A stretch of DNA of 45,763 bases. Source: Mnemiopsis leidyi. Lineage: Eukaryota > Ctenophora > Tentaculata > Lobata > Bolinopsidae. The DNA lies in NCBI GenBank assembly GCA_000226015.1, contig JH152649.1, forward strand, positions 32,109-77,871. The letters are read 5' to 3'. Both the position numbers and the translations under genes were made by a program. The notes under the pieces were generated by a model, which searched no databases, was not told the origin of the DNA, and saw only the letters and a program-made list of their open reading frames with translations. Positions 13,101-28,100 of the stretch are shown in pieces; the first letter of the stretch is position 1, and each line of letters opens with the position of its first letter.

Positions 13101-16100
13101 TCCAAAAAGCAATAAGGAATAGACAAGGTATTCACAGTTCAACCCGGTGTGGTAGCGTGACCGTTTAGGTTTAATCAGTCATTAAGACGCATTGGCTAAT
13201 CATATCCGTTTGACCTTAAATCTACGGGAGAAGTTGCAGGCACCTTTTTATCATTCTGGTATAGATATGAGGCTCTTGCTGATAAAGTACTGACCACTTA
13301 ACCACTTAAGTATCTAAATACTGATTACTGATTGCTTTAAATTGCTAAGTAGTACGTCAAATGAGTTAAGTTGGAAATGAGAAAAGTTGGATGGAAGAGT
13401 ACACTCCTTTTTAACTTGATGGAAAAACGTGAAAATAGTTCAAATGGTGTTATCTAGTGTAGAATGAGAAGAAGCCTCATACACTACACGAGTAGATTTA
13501 TTCTGAATAGTGCTGATTTTGAACATGGTGGGGTAATTTCGAACAAAACGTTATATAGTGTGTCCGATTATTCTCTTGACAAAGTAAGCAAATATTTCGT
13601 CACATTCCATTGAGATAAGGCGCGTTTTCAGTAGATAAATATTTGAGGAATGGTTGCCCATTTACTCAAAAGGCCACGAAAACTGAAAAATTGACAGCTT
13701 CTCAAAAGCTTAGGAGAGTAATATTGTGCCGAAAACTTCTTCAACTACCGAGACTGCAAAGTCTACTGAACAACACGTGGTTCACTGACGAAAGCTGGTT
13801 TTTCTCTGATGGAATAGCACAAAAGAGCAACAATTTTATTGGGCTTTGAGCAAAGACAGTGTTCAACCCATTATTTTTCAAAAATATCCAATCAAAGTTC
13901 AAGTCTGGGCCGCTATTTCTGTGTCTGGAATTATCGGACCATATTTTTATCGTCGCGATGGTTCTAACATCACTATAAATCAGCACACATATCAAGACTG
14001 TATAAAATGGTTTATTGGACAACTGAAAAGCCGGAAAAAGTTCGGTTCAGCTGTAATCATGCAGGATGGTGCTACCCCACACACTGCATTAACCACGAGG
14101 GAGTTGCTAAAACAAACTTTTGGAAACAGAGTGATCGGGAAGCACTTTGCGAAGGAGTGGCCCCCTCAATCACCAGATCTTACACCTGCTGATTATTATC
14201 TATGGCCTCAGCTGAAAAATCTCATGTACAACAGTCCAGAACCGTACATGAGTGTTCGATCTCTGAAGTGCGCCATCACTCACAATATGAATAAGATGAG
14301 CCGCTGGGATCACAAACATTTGAATGACTCAATTGTCCAGCGTTGGAGATGGTGCGTGGCAGCGAAGGGTGACCGGCTCAACAAATATGTAATTGGGCAA
14401 GCTTTGTGAACATCTTTGCAAAATCTTGAGTAATTTTGATGAGTATTTCATTAAATTAATTTGTCGATTTATTTGTCAAGAGAATAATCAGTCATAGTAT
14501 AATAGCAATAACTTTAACAAGGGTAGTAGTGATTGTAGCAACTGGCTACAGCTCCTGTAGCAAGGGGACATTCCAAACCAATATATTCCTGTCAATAAAG
14601 AAATCAGAAGGTGGTTCGTTCAAAATTACTCCATTTTTTCGGCACCAATTTTAAATCAATGAAGAAGTCGTTTTTGAATCAAAATTCTTTCTCTACAGCT
14701 TTACAAAGGTTTTAAATTGAGGATTCCAACTAGTTCTTAAGTTGTGACGCAATGTTCAAAATTACCCCACCGAATGAAGATGTTTGGCCTTATTGAACTC
14801 GTTTTTAATTTTCATAGGCATTTGTAACTGTGGGGTCATTCTGAACAATGAAGATGAGGGAATTCCAAATGATCGTCGGAGGGGTAATTCTGAACATAAA
14901 AAATTTAGGGACTAAGCATTAATACAAACCATGTGAGGACATATTAAAGATTCGCAATACTTAGAAGGACAGTAATAGCCTTGCGAGGTATACAGGGAAA
15001 GATTCGCTTTTATGACACAGGACTATATGTCCTTAATGGTAAAATGTCAAAAACGGCAAAATATAGTGGTACTGAAATAACAAATCGTCAAATCGTGAAT
15101 CACTGAACGGCTATGAAAATTTCAACTTGCCACGCATGTCGTAAACCCCCAAATTGTCATATTTACGTACCAAGTCCGACTTTCAAATTAAATCGTGGCA
15201 CGTTTGCGGACCTTGGTGTGTGGTCTTGTGTTTTTCGCCTGTAAGGCAATATGGATTATATGCTCGTACGTGGTAAATTTTTGCTCGAGACCTATCATAT
15301 TAAACGCATTGGTTTTAAATGATTTAAATCCGATTTCGAGACTGAGGGATTACCTGATGCCATTCCAGTATCAAATATCTAATGCTCAGCTATAATGGTC
15401 AGCTATAATGCAAATATCAGAATTTTGCGGGTTTTTTTCAATTTATTTATGATTTTAGAAACTTTGCAACGAAATTGAAATATATAAACACCCGAATTTA
15501 AAGCACTCTGTTAAATGTTAATTTAGAATTTGCCGTCACGTGCAGTTTTGCAAGGTACGTCAGACTAAAAAATATAGACTAAAATTGTATGAGTAGAAGG
15601 ATGAAGGATTAGTTGCTTGTCGCATGTACTGCCTTCTCTTAGATATAAAATTTTAACATAGGTGGAGCGTAGTTTCTAACACAAATTATAACCTCTATCG
15701 AAGAGATTATGGTATGGACACATTGGCAATGCCAGAAGAGATATTGAGCTGTAGTGCTATAGTACCGGTAGTGTAACAATCAACAGGTACAGAGAAAGTT
15801 TGATGAAGATTAGTCACCTGACAATAATAATAGCAACTCCAGCAATTCATTGACTCTCTTAGGATGACAATTTGGTTCAATAAGAATGATCTAACGATTA
15901 ATTGGAAAAACTTACGGTTACTTGCATTCCTAAGTTATATTTCATTGCAAAGATTAAACTTAGAGAATAAAGGTATAGTTTTTTCCTTGGCTTTGTTTTG
16001 CAGAGATTGATGAGCCCCGCAATAAAATAAGTACTTATGTAACACAACGCAATGTTCCGTTTCATCCGGGTGACGTGACGTATTAAACCGTCAAGATCTA

Positions 16101-19100
16101 CGAAAAATCATATCTGTTACGACACTTTAACACAGCAGATTGCGGGTGCATTTTTTGTTTACCAGTGCCCTGCCTGTCTGATAACGAACGATAGCTATTA
16201 TCAAATTATTTTTGCGCCTCGGAAAAACAACGTCACGTGCTCGGTCCTTGTCCAACATACTTACGATTTAATTTGTATCACGTGATTGCTGTGAGATTAA
16301 GAATTATTCAATCACATGTTATTTTGTAGGAATAGTAATACAGAAAGGTTTATTTTTGGGCGGGGCCATAACTTTTCCGAATCATGTGACGGCGATCGAT
16401 TAGAGGTTAGGTAAGGCTATTAAATATCAAGCAACGCCATCACGTGATATAAAAAATTTGTGACCCCTCCCCAAAAATACCGTTCTTTATTACTATATTT
16501 GTACACGGTGTTGACCTAAGATGTAACTGGTAAAATTGAGTAAGAGTTTTAAACTTAACAGGTTTCATTAAATTCAATTTGAAATGTCAACTGGAGTTAT
16601 CAACTGTTTAAAAGCTTCCACCTGATTTATACCGGTTGTATGATTAGTGTCAAAGTGTGACCATCTAACTCACTACAATAATGAAATGCCCCCATGATAT
16701 TTCCACTGCAGATTGATTCATTGTCGACTTAATAAGTTAACGGGTAAAGTTTCAAATTAATTGGGATAATATCTTTAATCAATAAGCTAAGGTTTCCGTT
16801 AAAGCCAAATGTATTAACTAAAGGTACCTTTTTTGCTTAATCGTCATAAGATTGTAAGGTACAACCCTCCGAGCGTTGAGGATTTATTGCATGAATTTAA
16901 TAACTAATAGTGTGAAATTTCTCATTGATTGCGCAAAAACAATTACTTAAAATACTCAAAATTCAAAATATAAAAAGTCTTGATAAATCACAACTGAGAG
17001 ATTAATAAGCTTTAAGGGAACAGGGCTTAGCCCACATTGTATCAGGGATCGGACCTTATAATCAAAGAAATTCATACCATAGCCTGTATTGAACGTTTTG
17101 TTTTGGGGCAAAAAAAGAATCCTGACGATGGTGCAATAAAACAAGTGATCAATCGCAATTTCAAGAGAGTCATGTTGGCCCCGATCCCGTTCATGGCTAC
17201 TTAACCACGTTGTCCATATGGCTCAATAGAACAATCTCTCATCAAGAGCCAGGAGATAATCATAATGTACCAACTTGAATGGTCGATGAAGCCATTACCC
17301 ACCCGATTCTACCAAAAACAACTAAGATTATTGGATCAAGAGGAGATTATCCCCATTTACTCCAAATACTATACAACTTTCAAGACAATTTAATCTCACG
17401 TGGCTGAGCCCCCAAAGTCGATAAGTAATCATGGCTCTGTGTTGAGAATAAAAATATTGTTATCCCTGCTGAGAAGAATCAATGGTATTAATTAATTGAA
17501 GTGCTCAACTTTTTTGTGCTTCTCAAAATTGTAATATTTCGTAACTAGTTTTCAAGTCTGCCGCGTCAGATTCCAATACTTATTGTAGAAATTTTTATAA
17601 TAAGATGTAAGGGAATTAGGATATATCTTGACAGTTATAGATCCATTTATTATATAGTACCAGAGAACGAACAAATATTAATAGTTGCTGACCCGACGCT
17701 CACCCAACATTTGGCCATCAATTCGCAAATAAAGTACCACATTTTTTGTTTTAGGAATTTCAATTGGTTATTTGACTGCACCAAAATTTAAACACTAAAA
17801 CATAGGAGATAGGTACACTATCAGTGGCTCCTCCTGCGACAAACCATAGAGCTCTATCACCAAATGCGTGATTATAGTAATATAGTTAATCGCTGCACTT
17901 ACCTGTTGGTGGCAAGTATATAATACTATAATAGGACTGTTATCCTATGTTGAGTCGATAAAATGGTAAAGATGCTAATATGCTATCATTGGAAATAATT
18001 CTTCAGTGAAAATTTAATATAATCAACGGATCACAAAATGCAAATATTTTCAAAGCTACCTTCAAAAGTTACAAGAGTTGCATCATCAATGACATTGAGC
18101 CTAAAGTAATCATCAAATTATTATTATTGACGGATAGAGAGTGTTTGGGCCACCCGGATCACTTGTGGGATACCAGCTACACTCTACACTATCTAGAAAT
18201 TGTGGAGGTACCAGCTACACTCTACACTATCTAGAACTTGTGGAGGTACCAGCTACACTCTACACTATCTAGAACTTGTGGAGGTACCAGCTACACTCTA
18301 CACTATCTAGAACTTGTGGAGGTACCAGCTACACTCTACACTATCTAGAACTTGTGGAGGTACCAGCTACACTCTAGTAATGCGTTCCCATCTGGTTTAT
18401 TCGGCTAATTTCCTTTTATTCCGAAGAAAAATACTTTATACACCTTAAAATCTGTCGGATTATCTTATAAGAAGCATTAATTCATCCCAAGGAAAAGTCT
18501 AGCTTGTCCAGTCAGTCGAGAGTTCATCCCGTTTTCACCGGTTTAGACCAAGGTGATCTCCTCCGAATTTCTAAAACGGTTAATCTTTTGATTTAACACA
18601 CCTTCGGTTTTTTTCGATATCTTCTAATTCTGCTCATAGCTTTATTGCGACACTGTTAACCTTTAAATTTATGGATGATATAGTGACGGCCGAGGACTCT
18701 TAGTTAATTTAAAAACCCTGATATCAGACAACTATTACCGGGAAAGAATTTATTTGATAATAGTTCAAATCTGTGACGTAATTAATCGGAATTTGCAATG
18801 CAACTTTTAAGAGATACTTAAGTCTTTACCTGCTGTCTCAAAAACATATTATATATCAAACTGTATAACAAACGTTGAATAGCTCAAGGGAGCATCTTCA
18901 ATATCTGGTCAGTGCATGACAAACTTAAAACAATTCTTTCCACTTTGTTCGTGTCTTAGCAATATCTCTAAGCATATACATATCATTTAAATTTTCTAAA
19001 TTAAAGCCTCTATTGCTAAGATCGGTCTTGATAGTGTTAAATAAATTTATCTGGTGTCTTCCTAGTCTTGGCTTAGATTGACAGCCATCAACAGAATAAG

Positions 19101-22100
19101 TTAGTGCTACAGCTGCTGGACTGTTTTCTGGCAACCGCAACACATGCCCTAACATTGTCCATCTGGCAAGGTCAACTCTATCAGTCAATGGTATATCTTC
19201 ACATGTCTTGTAAAGGGTCTTGTTTGACATGCCGTGTGGCCGACTGACGTTGAGTATTGACCTAAGGTGATGTCTGTGACAAATGTTAAGTTTTTCGAGA
19301 ATGTGTTTGGTGCCGACCAAGAGAAGGATCCATACATAATAACAGAGACAACTTGAGCTTCATAAATAAGTAGTTTTCGTTTAAGTGATATTTTTCTGCC
19401 TTGTAGCCAGATCTTACTAAAGTTCGCATAAGCCACATTTCCTAACTGTATCCTATGCAAAATGTCTTTTGTACTGCAAATTATAGTCTTTTTAGTCAAT
19501 TAGAATGATTGAATTAAAGTCGATCAAAGACAAGCGAATGGACTAAAAACTGTTATAATGCGATTCAATTACTATAACATGCTGGAGGTAGAAGTATAAA
19601 GTAAGTACTAAATAAATAGGTACTCCAGAAAAATAAGTATCAGATAACAAAGAAATAACTGTGAATGCAGTAAAAGTTAGAGTCCTATCTCACAACCCCT
19701 ACTATCCTTTAAAGCCTATCTCACAAACTCAATAATCGCCTATTTCAAAATACCTATTTCTCGCCGACACATCTTACAATTTACAAACCTATCTACAAGT
19801 AAAGTTAAATGTTCTCCGAATAATAAAAATACTTTCGTATCACGATGACTCGACTGTTATTGAAACTAGTACAGAAAGATTTAGCTTTAAACAACCAATA
19901 TGTAATATGTATTTTCCTCTCGATATCTCGGATTCTCGGAAAAACCAATCCATTCCAATGGCACTGTCCAGGTCAAAATAATGAACCTGGAATCTCAACA
20001 AGTATGTCATGGCATGATATATCCATTAAAAAGAAATATGCTGCATGGACGCATTAGGACATTAGAGGCTGAAATATTTAGAGACTCGAAACTATCAGCA
20101 ATCAAAGAGAATCTCATACTGATGATTTTCAGTACCATTCTGGGCTGTGATTGTCATTGAAACCACTGTAAGAGTTAGTCTCATTTTTTGGTGTATTAAA
20201 ACTTTTTACTCTACATTAATAAATTGATACATTCGAAAATAACGTTGGAAAACCTTTTCTTAAATCTCAATATTTAAGCTGCTTTAAGATCTCGCATCTC
20301 AATGTTGGTGAAAGAATGTCCATGCAGACAACAGTATACCACTTCTTTATATAATTTTCACATCTGACTGCCATGAAAAAACGTAGGATTTACGGTGGGA
20401 TGTCGGAAATCCAAAGAATTGTGATTTTTCGAGATTCAAGCAGTCTTTGAATCGGTTCTTCCCCTTACGTAACTTCGCTGAACTGAACGTACGGCAATTT
20501 GATCAAACTGGTGGATATTAAAAAAAAGCGGACGTGGTGTAATATTGTGAACGGATGGCGTGAAACTATACCATCTCCGAGCATAGCGTCTACGTGACGT
20601 CTGTGCTGGATTGGTTAACCCGTACAGAGTTGGCGATTTGATGGCAAAGCTTCCATTGGTGGAGGGCATCGTAGCTGGCTTTAAAGATAGCTCCATTTGT
20701 CTTCATGTAAAACCTTCGTTGCGTTACTTTCGAATCTTCGCTATAATCTGGACAAATTAAATTCTGAAATACCCTATTGGTTGTGCAACTACCATATCAA
20801 TACCAGCTTGTGAGTAGTACTCACGGGTGAGTACTAGAAGTAACTGCACGAGCTTGCAAGTGCAATTATGTATGGTAATTGCAATACCAATTGTCAATAG
20901 TGGTATTGCTGTATTATTACACTGCAATGTCAAGATGTAACAGCTGGGGTGACAAGAGAAATTTCAAGTCAATATCTCAAGATCTTAAGAATTGACAGAG
21001 GAAAAGCAAAATTACATATTTTTCTAGTTAAGTCAACATGAGACACGATTTTACACAAATTTTGTTAACTAGTCCAAACCGTTATCAGGAAAAAGAGCCG
21101 CTGTTCTTAATGATACCTAGTTTACGAACGAGTAAGTGGATGGTTTACCAAGCCCAGTCCAAATATAAGGTAATATAGTGAGAGGGTAGAGTCTAGCTTA
21201 GTCTAGTATACACGTCTATTGTCACCACTGCAAAAAAAGTTGTATGGCGGTTAGCGGTAGGATTACTACTTTAATTAATTATCGTTCCAACCGACATTTT
21301 TCTGACAAACGAAATTCAAATACAATATCTTTGCGATTTTAAATTTTTCGGTTGAAACTATCGTTTTTATCTACAATTAGACGTTATTTTGCGGTTGAAA
21401 ACTCATTTTGTCGTCTAGAAAAGTAGAAACTGATGCGATTTTTCTGTTAGAAACTGATGTTTCGGTAAGAAAATGATGTTTTGGTCAACAACTGATATGT
21501 CAATCTACATATTGATGTGATTTTTCGGTTAGAAACTGATGTTTCGGTCAATAAATGGATGGCCGCAGAAAAATCGATTTCAACCGAAAAATACTTCTGG
21601 CCGAAATTTCTGAAATCGTCCTACCAGTAAAAAAACTGTTTTGCATCTATGTCTACTGTCACATGTCATCTACCCACCAATTACAGAAAGGAGCTCTGAG
21701 GGTCGGAGCATAGAAGCGCATGTGTCGTGTTTTAAAATGTGTAGTAGATTCTGCGACCTGAGGCATTTAAAACCTATAATCGTATTCGTATACATGATTA
21801 AGTTTGATAAAGGAGCATGAGTGCGGACGTACGTACGGACACTTTTTGAGCTAATATTCCACAATTTCGTTTTGCGCTGTCGATCGCCAACTCTTGTTTA
21901 GTACTTTTTGTGCACGTGCACAAAACGTATCAAGACAATCTTGCCATTTTCGGGCCCAAAAAGCAAGATACGGGAAATAAGAGTCAGACAAATAAGCAGG
22001 TAGCGTAACCAATGAAGAGCAGTCCAGTATAATTAGATTGTCGGACAGTTCCAAGTCTAGGCCGCTATTGGTGGATCGCTTTGGGGCTTCTAAAATGAGC

Positions 22101-25100
22101 TCTGCCGTTTAGATGTATAAGCATCATGGCGTAAGGATCTAATGTTATGATATTGACAATATTCTAGAAATATTCAAGAAATATTCAAGAAATATCTAAG
22201 AAATATTCAAGAAATATTCAGAGATATTCAAAAAATATTTTAAGGCTAGAGCCTCTCATCTCAATACAATTGGCTTTCACATGGTAATTTGTATTTTTTG
22301 ACTTAAATTTTAGTCCAAATAATTGCTTAAGATTCTAAAACGGGTTAAACATCTGCTTTTATTTATGTGCAGATTAGGAGACCGTAGGTAGTTTTAAACG
22401 GCTGACTGTGTCCTTTGCCAGTCCTCTGGAGTCTGGACGGACAACGGACCTGGGCTAGAGAGGAAGGAAGAGTGGAAGTTGGGAGCGATGGGAGAAGCGA
22501 AAAGGGTAGAATGAGGATGGTAGAGGTGACGGAAAATTGGAGGAACAGAGGGAAGGCAGAGGAGTGGGGGAGAGAGGGGGATAATGGAGGACTCCTCCCT
22601 CTTCTGTCCTCCTCTCTCCCTCCCCATTTTTCCTGGAGCAGATAGGGCGGAGAAGGGATATTGGAGGAGATGGGAGGCAGGATTGACTGGCCGGAGGACG
22701 GGGTCCCTGCTTGTAGTGTTGATCTTGCTACTTAGGCCGCGTCTAGAATGTTCATAATTTCATTGCTGCTGACAAAGAATACTGAACATCCTGAAGCAAA
22801 CTAAGACAGCACATAATACCGTTAGAATTTGAAATAATGATTAAATAAATTCATACTTGATGGAGCAAGTCGCCGACACTGAAATGGAGACACGGCTCTC
22901 GAGGTGTTCTCACATATTTCTATAAGTAATTAAGTATATTGGAATATGCCAAAATGGTTGTTGAATGATGTTGCTCGCATTGCATAGCATCAGATCGATC
23001 TGATAGGTATGCTGAAATTCTAGCTGAATGGCATTGTCGCTGAAAGATTGGACAATGGACAAAGATCAAGAGAAAGCCATTCTATCCAAGTTTATAGAGA
23101 CCTTAAATCTTAATATCATTAAATATTCAATATTCATAGGGCAATATTTTTCCATCTACTTTGATAAATGCTGACTTCGTGCTTAATTAATCAAAATTGC
23201 TGCAATTATGCCTCACTATGTTTGCAATTTTGCAACCCCGTGCTCAGTCATACAACATGAGCTCAAAATGCAGGTTTAGAACTCGGGCTAAAATAATGAG
23301 ATTGTATTATACGATAATATACAATATGTATATACGAACAAACGTAGTGAAAATTTACGGTTCCTTTTTAAGAATTTCTTTGCAGTTATCAAAAAACCCG
23401 TAGTCGAAAGTGCCGCAAGCTATTAAGTTTAACAAGTTGTCCATTTCTCGATACTAATGAGTCGACACTGATAATGGAATGGTTAGCTGAACATCGCTGC
23501 TCGTGGTACATGTCAGATTAGTTAGAGGATGCACGCCGTAAAATCATGCCTCAAAATTATAAATGAGAAATGTGTTATCCTATAAAATCCAGACCTTACC
23601 GTAAATTTATAGCGATCGCAGTATGACTTTGGTCTAAGCTATAAAACGGCTTAACTTGAATTTAGTATTATATCTTTCAGGCCAAGTTGAATTTGATGTT
23701 GACGAGAGACAACGTGGGAAAATGCCTCACTCACATTGTAAGTTTATTTTGTTATGATTGCAGAGTAACGATTGGAAATTATTAGATCGTCCGATTATTG
23801 ATAGCACTCAACATTAACATAGGTCAAATATGATAATTTCATGATTTTCTTGAACGAATTGGGAAACAGTTGATAATATTCGGAACAAGGAACTTACGTG
23901 CTGAACGGTTATCCCAGAAAAAAATCATAATTTGGGCGCTGGCAAGCGCCCAAACTCTCTTGGCAAGTAAACATACATTCTTAAAATCAATAGGAAGTAG
24001 TAGGTTTTACCACATCAAAAAATGCTGATCTCAAAAATGGATGTTTTCAAAGCCCAAAATGCCTCATAAGCGCCGCTAAGATAAATTTTTTCTACTTTCA
24101 GCTTCAAAGAATATAAGTTATAAACGAATTAAACTTTAAAGGTCCTAGTAACTTCATGATGGTCCGATGGCCGATATGGACAGCTCTTGGTCAAGCTTGT
24201 TATCGAGACAGCTGAACCACCAAGAGAAAGCTTAGGCGCGACCTGTCAAGTGTAAACGCGGCAAATTAATATAAACGCGGCAAATTTAAGGATTGGTCAC
24301 TCTTGCAAAGGGTTCAATGAAAGTAAAGAATTAAGCATTTTAGTTTGATATGATTGCCGTGTCGATTTGGCACTGCTTTATCGCAGCTTTTAAGTGTTGG
24401 TATCGCAGCCGGCTGACGGACATTTAAGAACCTGTCAAGAACCTGCCAATTTAACCTTGAACTTATTATCAAGCTCGACCTTTAAACTAAGCCAGCAACT
24501 AGAAACAATTAGTGACTTAGACGATACATCGGAATTGAACGACATATAAGAACCTTAAAAAATATGATATGAGAACTTCTGGCAACACGTATCTCTATAT
24601 TGTAGTAGTGTCTTCGTTCAAATCAGATCTTAGATTTGAAATTCCTTTATAATTCGGAAGAATTTAAGTCGGAAGGGGAACTCCGGGTCCTGTATGATCC
24701 TGGAATTATAATTCCAGAACTTTTGGGAAACTAAGGAGGTAGCCATTCCTCACTGTCAGCAGTTAGGTAAGTTTGCCACGACCATCACATGAGAATAGTT
24801 TTAAGCTGGATTGGACAAGATAAGTTATTTCAAAGATTAGAAGAATGCTTTCTCAACATCTTCAACTGGGACAAAAAGAGAAATACGACTAGCCCTGCGG
24901 CAAAAGCAAACTTCTTATAATACTGGAATGCAAAACTTTAAACTCATTTTGGACATTCATCTGAACAAATTGGCAGAGGTGGAACAAGAAATTGCTCATT
25001 TCCATCCTGAGTTACAGAAAGAGATAGTTGAGCTGCATTCTTCTTAAGGCTGGATAGGACTTCAAGTTGTTTAGCGGTCGTTCGATGGTACTTAGCGGTT

Positions 25101-28100
25101 CTTTTCGGTTCTTGAGCGGTTGTGAAGCCGTTCTTTAACGGTTTTCAAACGATTCTTAAGCGGTATTTAAACGATTCTTAGGCGGTGGGAGGTGTTTGCC
25201 CTATAGAGTATAGGTCGTAAAAGCATTTTTGTGAAATATTGCTCATGCCGAAGAACAGTTTAAATTCAATGTGTCGCGTAGAAAACTGTAAGAATCGAGA
25301 ATTTGTTAAAGAGCTGATTTAGATCTTAGAATGAGCACAAAATTAATTTCGCTCACTTTCTCTATTGAAATTATGACCAATTGCGCGTTAAGTTCCAATT
25401 TCATTGGACGATTCCAATTTCATTACCCGGTACTAAAATGAGAACCTAGCGGTATTTCTGGTGAGGGGTAACGGCGATAGAGGTGTGAGGCTCAATTCTT
25501 TACACTCAAGTCAATATGTTCGTTTAATACATCCTCTTGATCCAATAAAATGGGTATTCAGGAGGGAATGAATAAGAATGAGATGAGTTTAGTTAAAGGT
25601 TACTGAAGAGGAAGGAGAGAGCCTTAACTAGAGGGCCTAGACATTTATACAGTCCTATCGCAATTTGATGGAACCTCAGATAATTCACATTTCGTGTATA
25701 TGCAGCTGATAAAGTCTCGTTTTAGACGTTTTAATCTCGATTTATCACATGATTTTTAAAAAGTGACTATAAAAGATATTTTACACATGATTATAATATA
25801 TTATATTTTTAGCATTATCTTAGTTGTGCATCGAAGAATGGAGATTTCACATAAAATATGCTTGCCGGAGTATTTAGGGGTGATCATAAGAAAAAAGCAT
25901 GAAAGTTCCTACCGGTGCTTTGGTCGGTCGATTTTATGGTGAAAAATATTATTTTATGATATTTTGTTTCATTAAGATATGATTAACGACCAATTCGAGT
26001 AACGCCGTCACGAAAAATAACACATCTTAGACCCTTCCTCAAAATACCATTCTCTACATAGCACTCTCATTCTTTATCACCATCAATGAGCTTTATCCGC
26101 GTTTATCTTATCAAAACCTGTTGGTAAGAGCGCCTGTTGATGTGGATTTAGAGCAACTGTTTGCAGTGGATGGTGAGTAGGAATCCCAATGTCAGTTATC
26201 TGGCAATAGAGTAACCATCATTTACATTCTCAAGGACCATGTAGTCTACAGCATTCCGGTCCGCACAACCAAATGTTTGAAATGCGTTAGGGGAGCAGTG
26301 GCCAAACAATTTGACTTTGAGCATCTGCTGTTGCTACACGATATCTACTAGAAAGACCTAACGATGCAAAAGTAAAAGAGAAAAGTTTATCACACGCGAC
26401 TCGTCACTCGGCACGGCGCCGGTCAATTAAGTTTCTGCTTAGTAGACATCATGTAGCTTGGTTGATTCTTTGACTCAGTCACAACAGCAAAAACACCCGT
26501 TGCCAATCAATCCACACCCCTGACCACAAGGGGTTGAGCATGCTCGAAATGAGGACCCCACCACTTTAGACCACGATTTATCTATAGTCTTAACACTAAA
26601 ATTCTATTACCATGAACAAAGCCAGAACTACAGTAATAAACTAAATCGGTCAAAATGAGGCCGGTACTCGAAACAGCGTTTACAATTAAAGAGTCTTTCA
26701 ATAGTATAATATACCAATCCCCTTTCCTGTTCCGAATTTTAGTTATTTGGTTTCGATCTCCTCTGACTTGTTATATGTTTCTGAACAACAAATTCTCTAG
26801 ACCAATAGCTTCGATGGATTTAAATAACGCGTTGCCCTACATTTACTCAAATATTAATCTCAATCGCTGATAACTTTGATATCTCAACCGTATCATCAAA
26901 GTATTTTACTTTGCAGTGTAAGGATACACTCTTGTATGGTATTATAGATAGTAACACTTTTTTTCCGCATAGCTTGTTGGATCTTCGATTAATGGAAAAC
27001 GGCAAAACGCTTACAATACTATCAATATGTACAATATCATTCTGCTAGATTGTATGCTGGCACAAGAAAATTTTGTGAATGTAGACATTCGGTCGGACAG
27101 GCGTTAAGGTTAAAAAATAGACAACATCATCATGATGATACCACATATATTGTACTAAGTACTTTTATATTACATCATCCAATATTGCGTTACACTAATC
27201 ATAACAATATTACTGCTAAAATGAAGCAAGGTCTTATCTAGAGTGATAATACACTGAGTAAAGACTAAAGACTTAGTGACCAATTTTCTAGTACCTGCCC
27301 CTGCAACACAACACCGCCTTCCCTACATTCTGTAGTCAACACTGACTAAGATGAGGTTTGAGGAATCTAGTATATTGTGTACAAAGTTTTAACTGGTCGC
27401 TCACCAGCGATATCATCTCAAAGTTCAGCTTAGGAAAGACAAATTTAATGGAACAACGGGAAGTGGAAGGTGATGTTTACTAGCTGTACTCCACATAAGG
27501 AACCACACAACGCGACTCGGTGCGTAGTGCAATTTAAGTTAATCAACTTCACCACAAACATAGCTAAATATTCCGACCAGTGCAGACGTCATACTGGTTA
27601 CTGGAGTTGAGTTTAATAGTTGCACTTCTGTCACGCTGAAGCATTTAATAATCTTTAACAGATTACCTAATTTTCATTTGAAAGGAGTGGTGTTTCAGGA
27701 AGCTTCCAAATATTTGAAAATTCTTGAAATTCTAATTGAGGAGATCCAATCATTTTGGCAAACGCACGGAGGTTCGACACGAACGAAAGTTCGATCACCT
27801 CGGCTCGACTTACAGTTACTGTGCTCCAGTCTATCCTCATATTTTACTCTTTAAGGGAACTTCATGATTTTGCAGGCGAAAAGAAAACCGTCTTGAATGA
27901 TTTCTTGTGAGAAGAATATCTGGATTAATGTCCGATTCTACAGCAACTCGATAAAACAATTCTCATTTTTTAAATGCAGCGTTTGCTTCAAGCCGTGTTT
28001 ATCAGACAAATTTAGACCGCAAAATGAGAGCACTTTCTTTTTATCGGCAGCGACAAAAACATCATTTTTAATGTCTATCACTTTTTACCATCAAAATTCG

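Larger units (their letters stand above)
21651..23680. other. Ankyrin intron 7, last part before exon 8
   Basis: Contains a 12-bp tandem repeat (22161-22232) and a purine-rich tract with a hairpin (22456-22626). No exon supplying the missing phase between exons 7 and 8 could be recognised. Confidence 0.4.

Noticed and set aside
16004-16086. Candidate exon after the acceptor gttttgcag
   Set aside because: No donor gives the phase needed between exons 7 and 8, and the peptide shows no family features.
20436-20696. 86-codon minus-strand open frame
   Set aside because: No recognisable domain, no splice partners, and a length reachable by chance.
27699-27851. Possible exon after a good acceptor (EASKYLKILEILIEEIQSFW)
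   Set aside because: Inserting it would split the ankyrin repeat formed cleanly by exons 8 and 9, no good donor follows, and the frame ends in a stop.
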